This document shows positions 25,626-32,982 of a stretch of DNA of 64,000 nt, in pieces. The number at the start of each line of letters is the position of its first letter. The stretch's first letter is position 1. The notes under the pieces were generated by a model. The model was not told the origin of the DNA and searched no databases. It saw only the letters and a list, made by a program, of their open reading frames with translations. The DNA comes from an uncultured Methanobrevibacter sp. (lineage in GTDB: Archaea > Methanobacteriota > Methanobacteria > Methanobacteriales > Methanobacteriaceae): NCBI RefSeq assembly GCF_900314615.1, contig NZ_OMWA01000003.1, positions 1 to 64,000 on the forward strand. Reading direction: 5' to 3'. Both the position numbers and the translations under genes were made by a program.

Positions 25626-26915
25626 TCACCTTTTAAGTATTTTGGATATGATATTAAAAACATGACGGGATTCTCTTTTTTTGCTCGGATATGTCCTGGC
25701 AAATATTTTCATGAGCTCTGAAATATTTTTATCAGGATTTTGGTGAACAAGTTCTTCTGCAATATTCTGCAGGCTTTTTGGAGGAACCTTTGAATCCCAA
25801 ACATCCATAAAGACATTTTTGATTCTTCTGAGTGTTCTTGGGTCCTCAATCTGTTCATAGTCAAACTCTTCTTTAAGCTGATGTTTTACATATCTAATGT
25901 AGTGAGTATCATCTTTTTGATAGATTTCAGGAATCTGCAGACCGAATTCATCAAAATATTTATAGATTTCCTTTAAGACGAATCTGCGGGGAACACTATC
26001 AGGTTTTCTTGCTTCATCTTCGATGTCTCTTGGTTTGATTTTAAGATACATCTGACCTCCTTTGAAATGTTCGCCGTTGATGACAACCCCTTCAATTACT
26101 CGTCTGCCGTTACGTTTTTTGTATTCGTCATTGATCTGCTTAAGAAGTGATTTTACTTGCTGGATGGCATCATATAATGTTGGGAATGAATCTTGGCAAA
26201 CAACTTTATATTTTTGAAGTTTATGATTTCTTCCGCACCACATTATTGAAAATGAATTTTCAAAAGGGTATTTCTCTATTGCGAATATGCTGTCGGGAGT
26301 TTGAAAACCGTCCAAATCAGAATAGCATTTCATGGATATGTAATTGAGAAATGTTTCATCAACATAAGCTCCGATTAAGCGAATATCGATATAGGCATCC
26401 ATGTAATCGATTTCATGTTTGTTTAAAATTCCATAAAGCTCAAACATCAAAACATCATTGGAATGGAAATTTTCCCCAAAGAAGTCTTCAATTGCTTTTT
26501 TGTCAACAAGCTTGAACATGTCAAGAATATGTTCGTCCGCTACAGGCTGGCCTCTTGTTTTTGGAACTATTTCAATTGAATCTCCCAAATCATCATTGAG
26601 AGAATAGATTATCAGACAGGTACCGTCAAGTTTTTCCTGACAGTAATAGACAATGCTTTCATCATCCTCTTTCAATTTGTGTCTGTCATCCCAGTAATGA
26701 ATTTTTGGAAATGACTGTACAAACTGCTCGGTATCATAACTTCTGCCACTTTTTTCTGTTATGTGAGTAATAATCATTGATCCGAGATACCTGTTCGGTT
26801 TTCTGCAAATATATCCTCTGATAACATTGCCCTGTGGTGTTTCAGCTTCAAATTCACGCAGATGTTTAGGTTTTACTTTATTTTCAAAATATTTCTGACA
26901 AAATTCTTCTTTCAT
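25626..26915 (-). CDS. Predicted ATP-dependent polynucleotide (RNA) ligase
   Basis: 429 residues with the covalent nucleotidyltransferase motifs in order: motif I EKLDGT (K95 would take the AMP), a KTRG element (~119-122), motif III VLMFELYG (155-162), motif IV VIEGVVI (~273-279) and motif V YLKIKPRD (290-297). An N-terminal ~90-residue extension and a ~125-residue helical C-terminal domain flank the core. RNA ligases of this superfamily seal or circularise RNA; a DNA or capping role is not excluded. Expression is driven by repeat A, the same promoter element as the neighbouring ATPase operon. GGGGACTGCCAT precedes the ATG. Confidence 0.75.
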   Translation of the reverse strand: MKEEFCQKYFENKVKPKHLREFEAETPQGNVIRGYICRKPNRYLGSMIITHITEKSGRSYDTEQFVQSFPKIHYWDDRHKLKEDDESIVYYCQEKLDGTCLIIYSLNDDLGDSIEIVPKTRGQPVADEHILDMFKLVDKKAIEDFFGENFHSNDVLMFELYGILNKHEIDYMDAYIDIRLIGAYVDETFLNYISMKCYSDLDGFQTPDSIFAIEKYPFENSFSIMWCGRNHKLQKYKVVCQDSFPTLYDAIQQVKSLLKQINDEYKKRNGRRVIEGVVINGEHFKGGQMYLKIKPRDIEDEARKPDSVPRRFVLKEIYKYFDEFGLQIPEIYQKDDTHYIRYVKHQLKEEFDYEQIEDPRTLRRIKNVFMDVWDSKVPPKSLQNIAEELVHQNPDKNISELMKIFARTYPSKKRESRHVFNIISKILKR

Positions 26916-27004
26916 ATGGCAGTCCCCAAAAGTGATAATTGAATAAGCTAGTAAAATACATATTTTTACAATTGTATTTACTTAATAAAGTAATATCATC
27001 ATTA

Positions 27005-27131
27005 AAGTATTTAAAATAGTCAGTTTCAAATAAGAACAATTTTAAGAAGTCAGAACAATTTTATTAAGTCATACAACTTTTTCTTAAAAATAGTTAAAGA
27101 AATATATAAATAATCAGATATCTTAAAAAAC
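27005..27131 (-). repeat. Promoter repeat A (upstream of the ligase gene)
   Basis: About 126 bp, highly similar to repeat B at 28371-28496. On the minus strand it ends in a BRE/TATA-like box (TATTTTAAATACT, 27018-27006), ~90 bp upstream of the ligase ATG. Upstream of the box are 18-bp direct repeats, TGACTTCTTAAAATTGTT and TGACTTAATAAAATTGTT (27052-27035, 27071-27054), start-to-start 19 bp, plus a degenerate third copy. This looks like an activator or repressor array. Confidence 0.75.
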
Positions 27132-27220
27132 AAGAATCAACCATTAATTTTTTAAAAATAGATTAAATATGCCAATATAAGTTAAATAACACTACTAGAA
27201 AAAAATATAAAAAAAATAAA

Positions 27221-27478
27221 TTAGAAATAAATTTGTTTTTCAATCATATCCATCATAGGCCTAACATCATCAGACATATTGATTTCAGTAATATTTTTTG
27301 GAGATCTTTTTTTAGAAGCATAATATGCTTGCGCAAAACTCCTGCTGATATAAAATACTCCACTAAAATCTATAACAAAATCATCGTTATTAATTTGATT
27401 TATTTTATTTATAAAATCAGTAGCCGATTGATTGAAATCTAAAGCATCATTTATTTCATCTTTAATTTTAATAATCAT
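27221..27478 (-). CDS. STAS-like DUF4325 protein (copy a)
   Basis: 85 residues. The pattern 'DFVIDFSGVFYISRSFAQAYYASKKRSPKNITEINMSDDVRPMMDMI' is that of STAS-like DUF4325 domains: a short beta-strand, a serine in the position where STAS domains are phosphorylated, then a helix. It overlaps the upstream ATPase gene by 11 bp (GGTGTGATT ribosome binding site inside that gene), so it should be made in step with it. ATPase/STAS pairs form partner switches. It is a paralogue of the gene at 28567, to which it is about one-third identical by eye. Confidence 0.75.
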   Translation of the reverse strand: MIIKIKDEINDALDFNQSATDFINKINQINNDDFVIDFSGVFYISRSFAQAYYASKKRSPKNITEINMSDDVRPMMDMIEKQIYF

Positions 27479-28283
27479 GAATCACACCTAATTTAAAGGA
27501 ACCTGGTTTATTGAATTCTATCAAATTATAAATATTTTGGATTTCATATTTATTTAATCTTATTGCAATTAATGTACCATTAAAGATATGTTTTTTCTTT
27601 AATAAATAATATTTATAATTTTCACCAGAAATATGTAAGCAGCCTGCACGTGACACCATTAATATTTCACCCCAATTTCCTTCTGCCACTAATTGGATGA
27701 CCGTCCATAACCCATTTCCCCTCTCAAATTGTGAATCAGAAATTGTAGAAAAAGTGCCAACAGCTTTTTCAATTGCTTGACAATCATTTTTAAAGCCAAC
27801 ATTTTCTCTTTCAAACAACCCCGGAATCGATAATCCATCATCTATAACACAAACATCTAATTTTTTATAATCCGAAAGTAAGTTAGAAAAAATATAACTT
27901 TGAACAAAATTATTGTCCAATTTAGAATGATCATAAACATTATTTGCTAACTCTGAAATAATTGTCCTCAATGCAAAATAACTTCCATAATTCGTATCTA
28001 AATTACCCATATAGTTAGTAAGAAAATCCACTTTGTCACTCTCAATTCTAGAGTTAGGCAATTCAGAAAATAATTTGTCAGATTCCAACTTATTTTTCAG
28101 ATAATCGAATGCATTTTCATTGTTTGACAACATCAAATTTTGATTTTTACATTCGCACAATAAAGGAAGAACCGTAGCAGGATTAAGTTTTAAGCTCCCT
28201 AAATCAATTTTATCACCATGTTTATCATGTATAATCTTTTCAAATTCCATATAGTTTTCAAACAAATTTTTAAGCACAATCAT
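27468..28283 (-). CDS. GHKL-type ATPase (HATPase_c), anti-sigma/partner-switch-like
   Basis: 271 residues. The N-terminal ~115 residues are of unknown fold. The GHKL ATP-binding region follows, with N box 'ISELANNVYDHS' (~109-120), G1 'VCVIDDGLSIPGLF' and G2 'ERGNGLWTVIQLV'. No H-box or dimerisation helix is visible, so a histidine kinase is unlikely; serine-kinase-like anti-sigma or MutL-like relatives are closer. Paired with a STAS-like DUF4325 gene. Archaea lack bacterial sigma factors, so the target must differ. Promoter repeat B lies just upstream; the ribosome binding site is GGGGGC. Confidence 0.78.
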   Translation of the reverse strand: MIVLKNLFENYMEFEKIIHDKHGDKIDLGSLKLNPATVLPLLCECKNQNLMLSNNENAFDYLKNKLESDKLFSELPNSRIESDKVDFLTNYMGNLDTNYGSYFALRTIISELANNVYDHSKLDNNFVQSYIFSNLLSDYKKLDVCVIDDGLSIPGLFERENVGFKNDCQAIEKAVGTFSTISDSQFERGNGLWTVIQLVAEGNWGEILMVSRAGCLHISGENYKYYLLKKKHIFNGTLIAIRLNKYEIQNIYNLIEFNKPGSFKLGVIHDY

Positions 28284-28370
28284 AATGCCCCCAATTTATA
28301 ATTGAAACTAGAATGTGAAAAAATCCTGATTTAAACAAACATTTAGTTTACACAGTTAATTTATCAAAAT

Positions 28371-28496
28371 AAGTATTTAAAATAGTCAGTTTCAAATAAA
28401 AACAATTTTAAGAACTTAACACAATTTTATTAAGTCATACGACTTTTTCTTAAAAATAGCTATAAAAATTGGATAACAGTCAGATATTCTAAAAAC
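28371..28496 (-). repeat. Promoter repeat B (upstream of the ATPase operon)
   Basis: Near-identical to repeat A, including TATTTTAAATACT (28384-28372), ~90 bp upstream of the ATPase ATG. The 19-bp spaced direct repeats are also kept (the CAATTTTA cores begin at 28403 and 28422), followed by GACTTTTTCTTAAAAATAG. Similarity to A ends at the TATA box, so promoter function rather than coding sequence has been duplicated. Confidence 0.75.
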
Positions 28497-28566
28497 TAAA
28501 GCAAAACTAGCTAAATTAATTCAAAAATATTGAAAAAAAGAGAAATATTAAAAAAATAGATGATAA

Positions 28567-28824
28567 TCAAGGATTGCAAGCTTCATCAGCAGCTCCCATT
28601 ATAACGCTGATTTCATCGGAAATATTGATTTCTGAAATCTTTTTGGGAGATTCATATTTGGCATTGTAATAAGCCTGAGCATAGTTCATAGTAATAAACA
28701 TTACATCCTTAAAATCAAGTATAAATTCTTCTTCAGGTATCTTATTTAGAATTTCCACCAGTTCAACTGCAATATCACTGGATTCCAAATGAGTACCAAA
28801 TTCTGCACCAACATTAATAAGCAT
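28567..28824 (-). CDS. STAS-like DUF4325 protein (copy b)
   Basis: 85 residues, paralogue of the gene at 27221 ('EFILDFKDVMFITMNYAQAYYNAKYESPKKISEINISDEISVIM'). The putative phospho-serine position of copy a ('YISRSFAQ') reads 'FITMNYAQ' here, so the two copies may differ in regulation. It has its own upstream region without the A/B repeat and lies upstream of repeat B. AGGTGTAAAA precedes the ATG. It may be an independent input to the neighbouring ATPase. Confidence 0.72.
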   Translation of the reverse strand: MLINVGAEFGTHLESSDIAVELVEILNKIPEEEFILDFKDVMFITMNYAQAYYNAKYESPKKISEINISDEISVIMGAADEACNP

Positions 28825-28930
28825 TTTTACACCTACATTTATTTTTAAACTTCATCATAAATAAACAGTTTTGCAAAACACCCAAATTATATATTCAGAA
28901 TCATTACAGAAATATAGTTTAGGTGGAACA

Positions 28931-29107
28931 ATGAAAACTTGCCCGAAATGTCAAAGAAAACTCATCAGAGTATTTCATGACACAACAGACGAACTGGCTG
29001 TTGAGTCTCTTAATGGTGAAATAATATTTGGAAACTGCTGCACCAGCAAATACGACTATTACTGTGAATACTGCGATGAATTTTTTGATTCCGCGCAATT
29101 ACCATAG
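28931..29107 (+). CDS. Small zinc-ribbon protein
   Basis: 58 residues. Two zinc-binding pairs, CPKC (4-7) and CEYC (~45-48), with an extra CC in 'FGNCCTSKYDYYC', form a compact rubredoxin-like or zinc-ribbon fold. The ATG at 28931 has AGGTGG directly upstream; a longer frame from 28871 has no ribosome binding site. It is divergent from the DUF4325 copy b gene with ~106 bp between. The function is unknown; nucleic acid or protein contact is usual for such ribbons. Confidence 0.7.
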   Translation: MKTCPKCQRKLIRVFHDTTDELAVESLNGEIIFGNCCTSKYDYYCEYCDEFFDSAQLP

Positions 29108-29155
29108 AACATGTTCACCGCACCTATCACACTCAATTTTAATTCAAATGACAAA

Positions 29156-29482
29156 CTACAATCCCAAAACATCCCTGTCAGGATCTGCATTCTTGAAGAG
29201 ATTGATTTTAGTATCGCTTCTCCATGTGAACTTCAAAAGACCTTCATGGATTTCATTTAATTTTTCATCATCAAATCCTTCCAGATAGTATATTTTTCCC
29301 CTTTCCCCGACATTCATCATGAATCTGATTAGATGCCTGTATACCATGATTGAAAAAGGATTATAGACAACAATATCGTCAGTGATATATTCAATCAGCA
29401 TATCCAGCTTGAAAACATCCGGAGTTATGATTTCAACATCACAATTAGGAAATTTTTCAGAAATTATTGATTCATAGTCCAT
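29156..29482 (-). CDS. Hypothetical 108-residue protein
   Basis: No recognised family. Short alpha/beta protein ('CDVEIITPDVFKLDMLIEYITDDIVVYNPFSIMVYRHLIRFMMNVGERGKIYYLEGF'), soluble, without signal peptide. GGTGTT lies before the ATG. It is convergent with the zinc-ribbon gene and divergent from the possible PD-(D/E)XK protein. Context gives no functional clue. Confidence 0.6.
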   Translation of the reverse strand: MDYESIISEKFPNCDVEIITPDVFKLDMLIEYITDDIVVYNPFSIMVYRHLIRFMMNVGERGKIYYLEGFDDEKLNEIHEGLLKFTWRSDTKINLFKNADPDRDVLGL

Positions 29483-29653
29483 AAGAACACCTGAAATTAT
29501 ATTTGTTCAATCAATATTTAATCATTAATGATATCAATTATTTATCCCCCAATGTGAAAAATTGAGAGATTTAGAAAATAAATCCCATCAAGTAAAATTA
29601 CTATAACCTTTAAAAATTAGTTTAACCTTATAAAATTGTTTTAATTTAATACT

Positions 29654-30244
29654 GTGCAATTTATAAACCTTGAAAACAGATATAAAGAACACCAACTAAA
29701 AATCGTAGGTTATACTATGAATAAAAAAGATTTTGAAACTAGAACCAATATTATAAAAGAAACATTTATGGACGATAAAAATATTAAATGCCACATTCCG
29801 ACAGAAGAACTTGAACTGGATGAAAACATTCACCAGGAAGGGGACTTTTTCATGACTGAAGACGGAGAATTTGTTGATTTGGAATTCCAATTTACAGATT
29901 TTACTGAAGATGAACTCGTAAAGTTCATTGAACTTGCTGAAAATTTACATGAAAAATACGAAAGAAAAATTAGAATCTATATTCTCTGTCCGAAATACAT
30001 AAATGTATACGTCAAGGAAATTGAGATAATGTCCGATGCGGATTTTACAATAAAACTATGCTGCACAAATATAGACCCTTGCGAAGTGATTTTAAACGGA
30101 ATTAAAAATAAGATAAAAAATAACGAATTTCTCGATGAAGACGATTTCCATGCACTGGCAATGCTTCCTGTAATGTGTGATAAAGACAAAAAACATTATT
30201 TCAGGTCAGAATCGATTAAAATACGTAATCGCCTACTTTACTGA
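29654..30244 (+). CDS. Possible PD-(D/E)XK-like (Rpn-type) protein
   Basis: 196 residues. 'MTEDGEFVDLEFQFTDFTEDELVKFIELAENLHEKYERKIRIYILCPKYI' resembles the core of Rpn/PDDEXK-type nucleases (D-x-E-x-Q, ~73-78), with a C-terminal helical 'LDEDDFHALAMLPVM' segment often seen in that group. Catalysis is unproven and the match is by eye. The start GTG at 29654 is favoured: TTATAAAAT lies ~25 bp upstream, fitting a leaderless transcript. An ATG at residue 22 is the alternative. Its stop abuts the convergent tarJ-like gene. Confidence 0.55.
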   Translation: MQFINLENRYKEHQLKIVGYTMNKKDFETRTNIIKETFMDDKNIKCHIPTEELELDENIHQEGDFFMTEDGEFVDLEFQFTDFTEDELVKFIELAENLHEKYERKIRIYILCPKYINVYVKEIEIMSDADFTIKLCCTNIDPCEVILNGIKNKIKNNEFLDEDDFHALAMLPVMCDKDKKHYFRSESIKIRNRLLY

Positions 30245-31261
30245 TTACTTGTTCCATTTTAAAATGGTTTTGCCGAATTTAGAAATATGATCAATATCAA
30301 AGGCTTCCTTCAGGTCATTTAAGGAATTTATTTCACAGATATTGGTGATTAATTTTTCTAAATAATCAAACATGTGAGGATTTTCACTGAGGAGTTTAAC
30401 GACTCCTATAAAATCTTCTCTCTCAGAGCGGCTGTTTCCCTGAAGAGTCAAACCTTTTTCCAAAACCATACGTGTGTTTATAGGAACAGGGTATTCGCTT
30501 ACACCGAAGAGATTTATTGTCCCCTGAGGATTAATCAAATCGATAATTTGGTCAATGGCGGACTGTGATGCGCTTGAACCAACACATTCAAATCCGTGGT
30601 CAATTGCCAAATCATCAGGGACATCATGAATTCTATAGATTTCATCAGCAAATGAAAAAAGATTGAGATTATTCTGGTGCTTTCCGAAAGCTATAACTTT
30701 GGAATCTGGAAATTTCACTTTTAAAAGCAAAGTAGTGATGAAACCCAAATTTCCATCACCCCAAACGCCCAGAACGTCTTTTGGAGTTATTGCCAAATCT
30801 TCAAATTTGGAAATTCCCTGATATGCTACTGTAATCAATTCCATGAATGCACTGACATGAGGGTTGAAATCATCGGGGATCTTAACAACACGAGTATCAT
30901 CAAGTTTAATTAAATCTGAAGTAAAACCGTCAAATCCGCTTCCTCTGAATTTGGAAGAGTATGAATAATTCAGTCTACAGACATCATCCCCTGAAGGAGT
31001 GTTAGGTATCATTACCACCTTATCTCCTGATTTGAAATTATTATTGCCGTCATATACTACCTCACCGATTCCTTCATGAATCAGTGCCATAGGCAATTTC
31101 TTATCGAGAATCTCAGCAGGCCTTGATCCCTGATAGTATCTCTGGTCGGCCTGACAGATTGAAAGGTAGGTCGGTCTTACGACTACGCCGTCCAATTCGA
31201 TTTCATCGATTGATTCTTCAAAAAACTTAGGAGATTTTAATCTGTAAACAATGTTAATCAT
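30245..31261 (-). CDS. tarJ: Ribitol-5-phosphate dehydrogenase-like MDR protein (TarJ-like)
   Basis: 338 residues from ATG 31261, whose GAGGAC ribosome binding site lies inside the end of the upstream gene (8-bp overlap). It is a zinc-type medium-chain dehydrogenase with the TarJ-like 'LSICQADQRYYQGSRP' (in place of the ADH C/H zinc motif) and 'LIHEGIGEVV', and the nucleotide loop 'LGVWGDGNLGFITTLLL'. TarJ reduces ribulose-5-phosphate to ribitol-5-phosphate, the substrate of the adjacent TarI. The pairing gives strong support. Confidence 0.82.
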   Translation of the reverse strand: MINIVYRLKSPKFFEESIDEIELDGVVVRPTYLSICQADQRYYQGSRPAEILDKKLPMALIHEGIGEVVYDGNNNFKSGDKVVMIPNTPSGDDVCRLNYSYSSKFRGSGFDGFTSDLIKLDDTRVVKIPDDFNPHVSAFMELITVAYQGISKFEDLAITPKDVLGVWGDGNLGFITTLLLKVKFPDSKVIAFGKHQNNLNLFSFADEIYRIHDVPDDLAIDHGFECVGSSASQSAIDQIIDLINPQGTINLFGVSEYPVPINTRMVLEKGLTLQGNSRSEREDFIGVVKLLSENPHMFDYLEKLITNICEINSLNDLKEAFDIDHISKFGKTILKWNK

Positions 31262-31964
31262 GCTTGTCCTCAAGTATTGTATTTGCCAGTTTCAAATCAT
31301 AAGGGTATGTAATCTTGATATTTGTGACTTCACCGTCGACCAGATATACATCTTCATCTTTAAGAGTGAATATTTTACATGCATCTGTCAGGATATTGCT
31401 TTCCTCTTCTGTTAAGCTGTTGATGAGATTGAAAAGTTTCTTTATATTGAAGCTCTGTGGAGTCTGGCCCTGGTAATAATAATCCCTTACAGGAATGCTT
31501 TCAATAGTTTTTGCGTTGATACTCTCAACAATAGTATCTGTTGCAGGAATGACTGTATCGCAGGCACCGTATTTTTTTGCAGCTTCTATATTGTCTTCAA
31601 TAATTCTATGAGTAACAAACGGCCTTACAGAATCATGAGTTATTATAATTGACTCATCATCGATTCCGAAATGTTCATCAATATAGTTTATACTGTTCAA
31701 TAAAGTATCATTTCTTGTTTTTCCACCTTCAATAACAATAATATCATCATCACTGCCAATATGCTCTTTTATAAGATGTGTAGTATGATTTATATAATTT
31801 TGAGGTGTTAAAACAATGATTTTATCTATTTTACTGTTAATTACAAATTTTTCGATAGTGTGAATGATAACAGGCTTACCTCCCAAAGGCAGGAACTGCT
31901 TTGGAGTGTCTGTGCCACCCATTCTTGATCCGACACCGCCTGCTAAAATAGCTGCAAAAATCAT
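31254..31964 (-). CDS. tarI: Ribitol-5-phosphate cytidylyltransferase-like protein (TarI/IspD family)
   Basis: 236 residues. IspD/TarI fold with 'AAILAGGVGSRMGGTDTPKQFLPLGGKPV' (CTP loop), 'VIEGGKTRNDTLLNSI', 'ITHDSVRPFV' and 'YYQGQTPQSFNIKKL'. Methanogens lack the MEP pathway, so an IspD role is unlikely. The overlapping TarJ-like gene points to CDP-ribitol formation, a polyol donor for teichoic-acid-like or glycan polymers. GGAGTAATATTA precedes the ATG. A TATA box (TTATATATAC on the minus strand) lies near 32015-32023. Confidence 0.83.
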   Translation of the reverse strand: MIFAAILAGGVGSRMGGTDTPKQFLPLGGKPVIIHTIEKFVINSKIDKIIVLTPQNYINHTTHLIKEHIGSDDDIIVIEGGKTRNDTLLNSINYIDEHFGIDDESIIITHDSVRPFVTHRIIEDNIEAAKKYGACDTVIPATDTIVESINAKTIESIPVRDYYYQGQTPQSFNIKKLFNLINSLTEEESNILTDACKIFTLKDEDVYLVDGEVTNIKITYPYDLKLANTILEDKHD

Positions 31965-32029
31965 TAATATTACTCCTTTCCTATTTTCCTAGATAAATAT
32001 CTTTAAAAAATAGTATATATAATTTTTAA

Positions 32030-32057
32030 AAAAAAAGTTTTGAGAGTGAAAACTCTT
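32030..32057 (-). terminator. Hairpin terminator after the methyltransferase gene
   Basis: AGAGT/ACTCT arms (32043-32047 with 32052-32056) around a 4-nt loop are followed on the minus strand by AAAACTTTTTTTTT. It lies just past the stop of the methyltransferase gene and ends ~8 bp before the tarI promoter. Confidence 0.5.
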
Positions 32058-32069
32058 AAATTAAAGTTT

Positions 32070-32681
32070 TCAATCCTTTTGAAACATTATTAAAAAGTGA
32101 GACTTGCCTTCAGGAATATCCTCACCAATCTCCTCATTGAGATATATCCTCTTAAGACCCTGTTTTTTGAAGAGTTCTTCCAAATCATCAGGAGAACTTC
32201 TCATTTTTGTAGGAGGTCCTTTAGGAACATCCCATGGTTTATAATCCATAATAGCAATTTTTCCATCTTTTTTAACTATTCTTGCAAGTTCTGCGGCAGC
32301 TTCATCAAGCTGTCTGGAAGCTTTAAATCCATGGAAAACGTTGACAAGCAGAACCACATCAACGGATTCATCTTCAACGCCAGGAATTCCTTTAGGAATA
32401 TCCGCTTCAATGTTTACGAGATTTTCAACATTATTTTCCTTTTTGTAGGTTTCCATATCTTCAATAGATGCGTCATAAACGTCCACTGCATAAACAGTAT
32501 TGGTTGTAAGTTTTTCTTCAATTACCTGAATTGCAATATGTCCGTCTCCACAACCTGCATCCATGAAAATTTCATCACCTTTAAGGTCTAATTCGTTTAA
32601 AATTTCATTAGAATCCAGAAAAAGCGCACTGGAAAACCCATGAGCTCTATGTCCGTTTTCAGGCATCATCATAATTTTCAC
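32070..32681 (-). CDS. Class I SAM-dependent methyltransferase
   Basis: 203 residues. SAM loop 'FMDAGCGDGHIAIQVI' (~38-53), acidic loop 'VYAVDVYD', motif 'VDVVLLVNVFHGF' and post-motif 'KIAMIDYKPWDVPKGPP', all as in UbiE/Methyltransf_11 or arsenite-methyltransferase-like enzymes. The substrate is unknown. The promoter on the minus strand (TATATACTATTTTTTAAAG type, ~32700) repeats almost the same 20 bp seen upstream of tarI. The ATG has GGTGAAAATT before it. Confidence 0.8.
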   Translation of the reverse strand: MKIMMMPENGHRAHGFSSALFLDSNEILNELDLKGDEIFMDAGCGDGHIAIQVIEEKLTTNTVYAVDVYDASIEDMETYKKENNVENLVNIEADIPKGIPGVEDESVDVVLLVNVFHGFKASRQLDEAAAELARIVKKDGKIAIMDYKPWDVPKGPPTKMRSSPDDLEELFKKQGLKRIYLNEEIGEDIPEGKSHFLIMFQKD

Positions 32682-32788
32682 CTAAATCATAATCTTTAAA
32701 AAATAGTATATAATATTTGTCAATAGTAAAATTAGTTAATAACGTTAAAAAAAATAGTTAAAAATAATAAAAAAAAGTTATAAGAGGA

Positions 32789-32893
32789 TTATTTTTTCCA
32801 AGTTTGTTTTACTCCTCTTCCTCTTTTACTTCCAGGTTTGGTGTAACTTCTTTTTTGTCTGGTTCTTCTATTAGTCCCTTTTACTTTTGCCAT
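32789..32893 (-). CDS. 34-residue highly basic protein
   Basis: Reads MAKVKGTNRRTRQKRSY, then TKPGSKRGRGVKQTWKK and TAA. About half of the residues are Lys or Arg and there are no acidic residues. AAGGAGGGG, a near-perfect ribosome binding site, lies six bases before the ATG. A T-rich stretch follows the stop. Composition and expression signals recall small ribosomal proteins (such as bacterial Thx) or nucleoid/RNA-binding peptides. I cannot name a family. Confidence 0.75.
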   Translation of the reverse strand: MAKVKGTNRRTRQKRSYTKPGSKRGRGVKQTWKK

Positions 32894-32982
32894 ATTTTCC
32901 CCTCCTTAAAATTGATAATCATAAAATTAGATAATATATATAACAAAAAAATATTTGTTTTCAATATATTTAAAGCTTTTCT

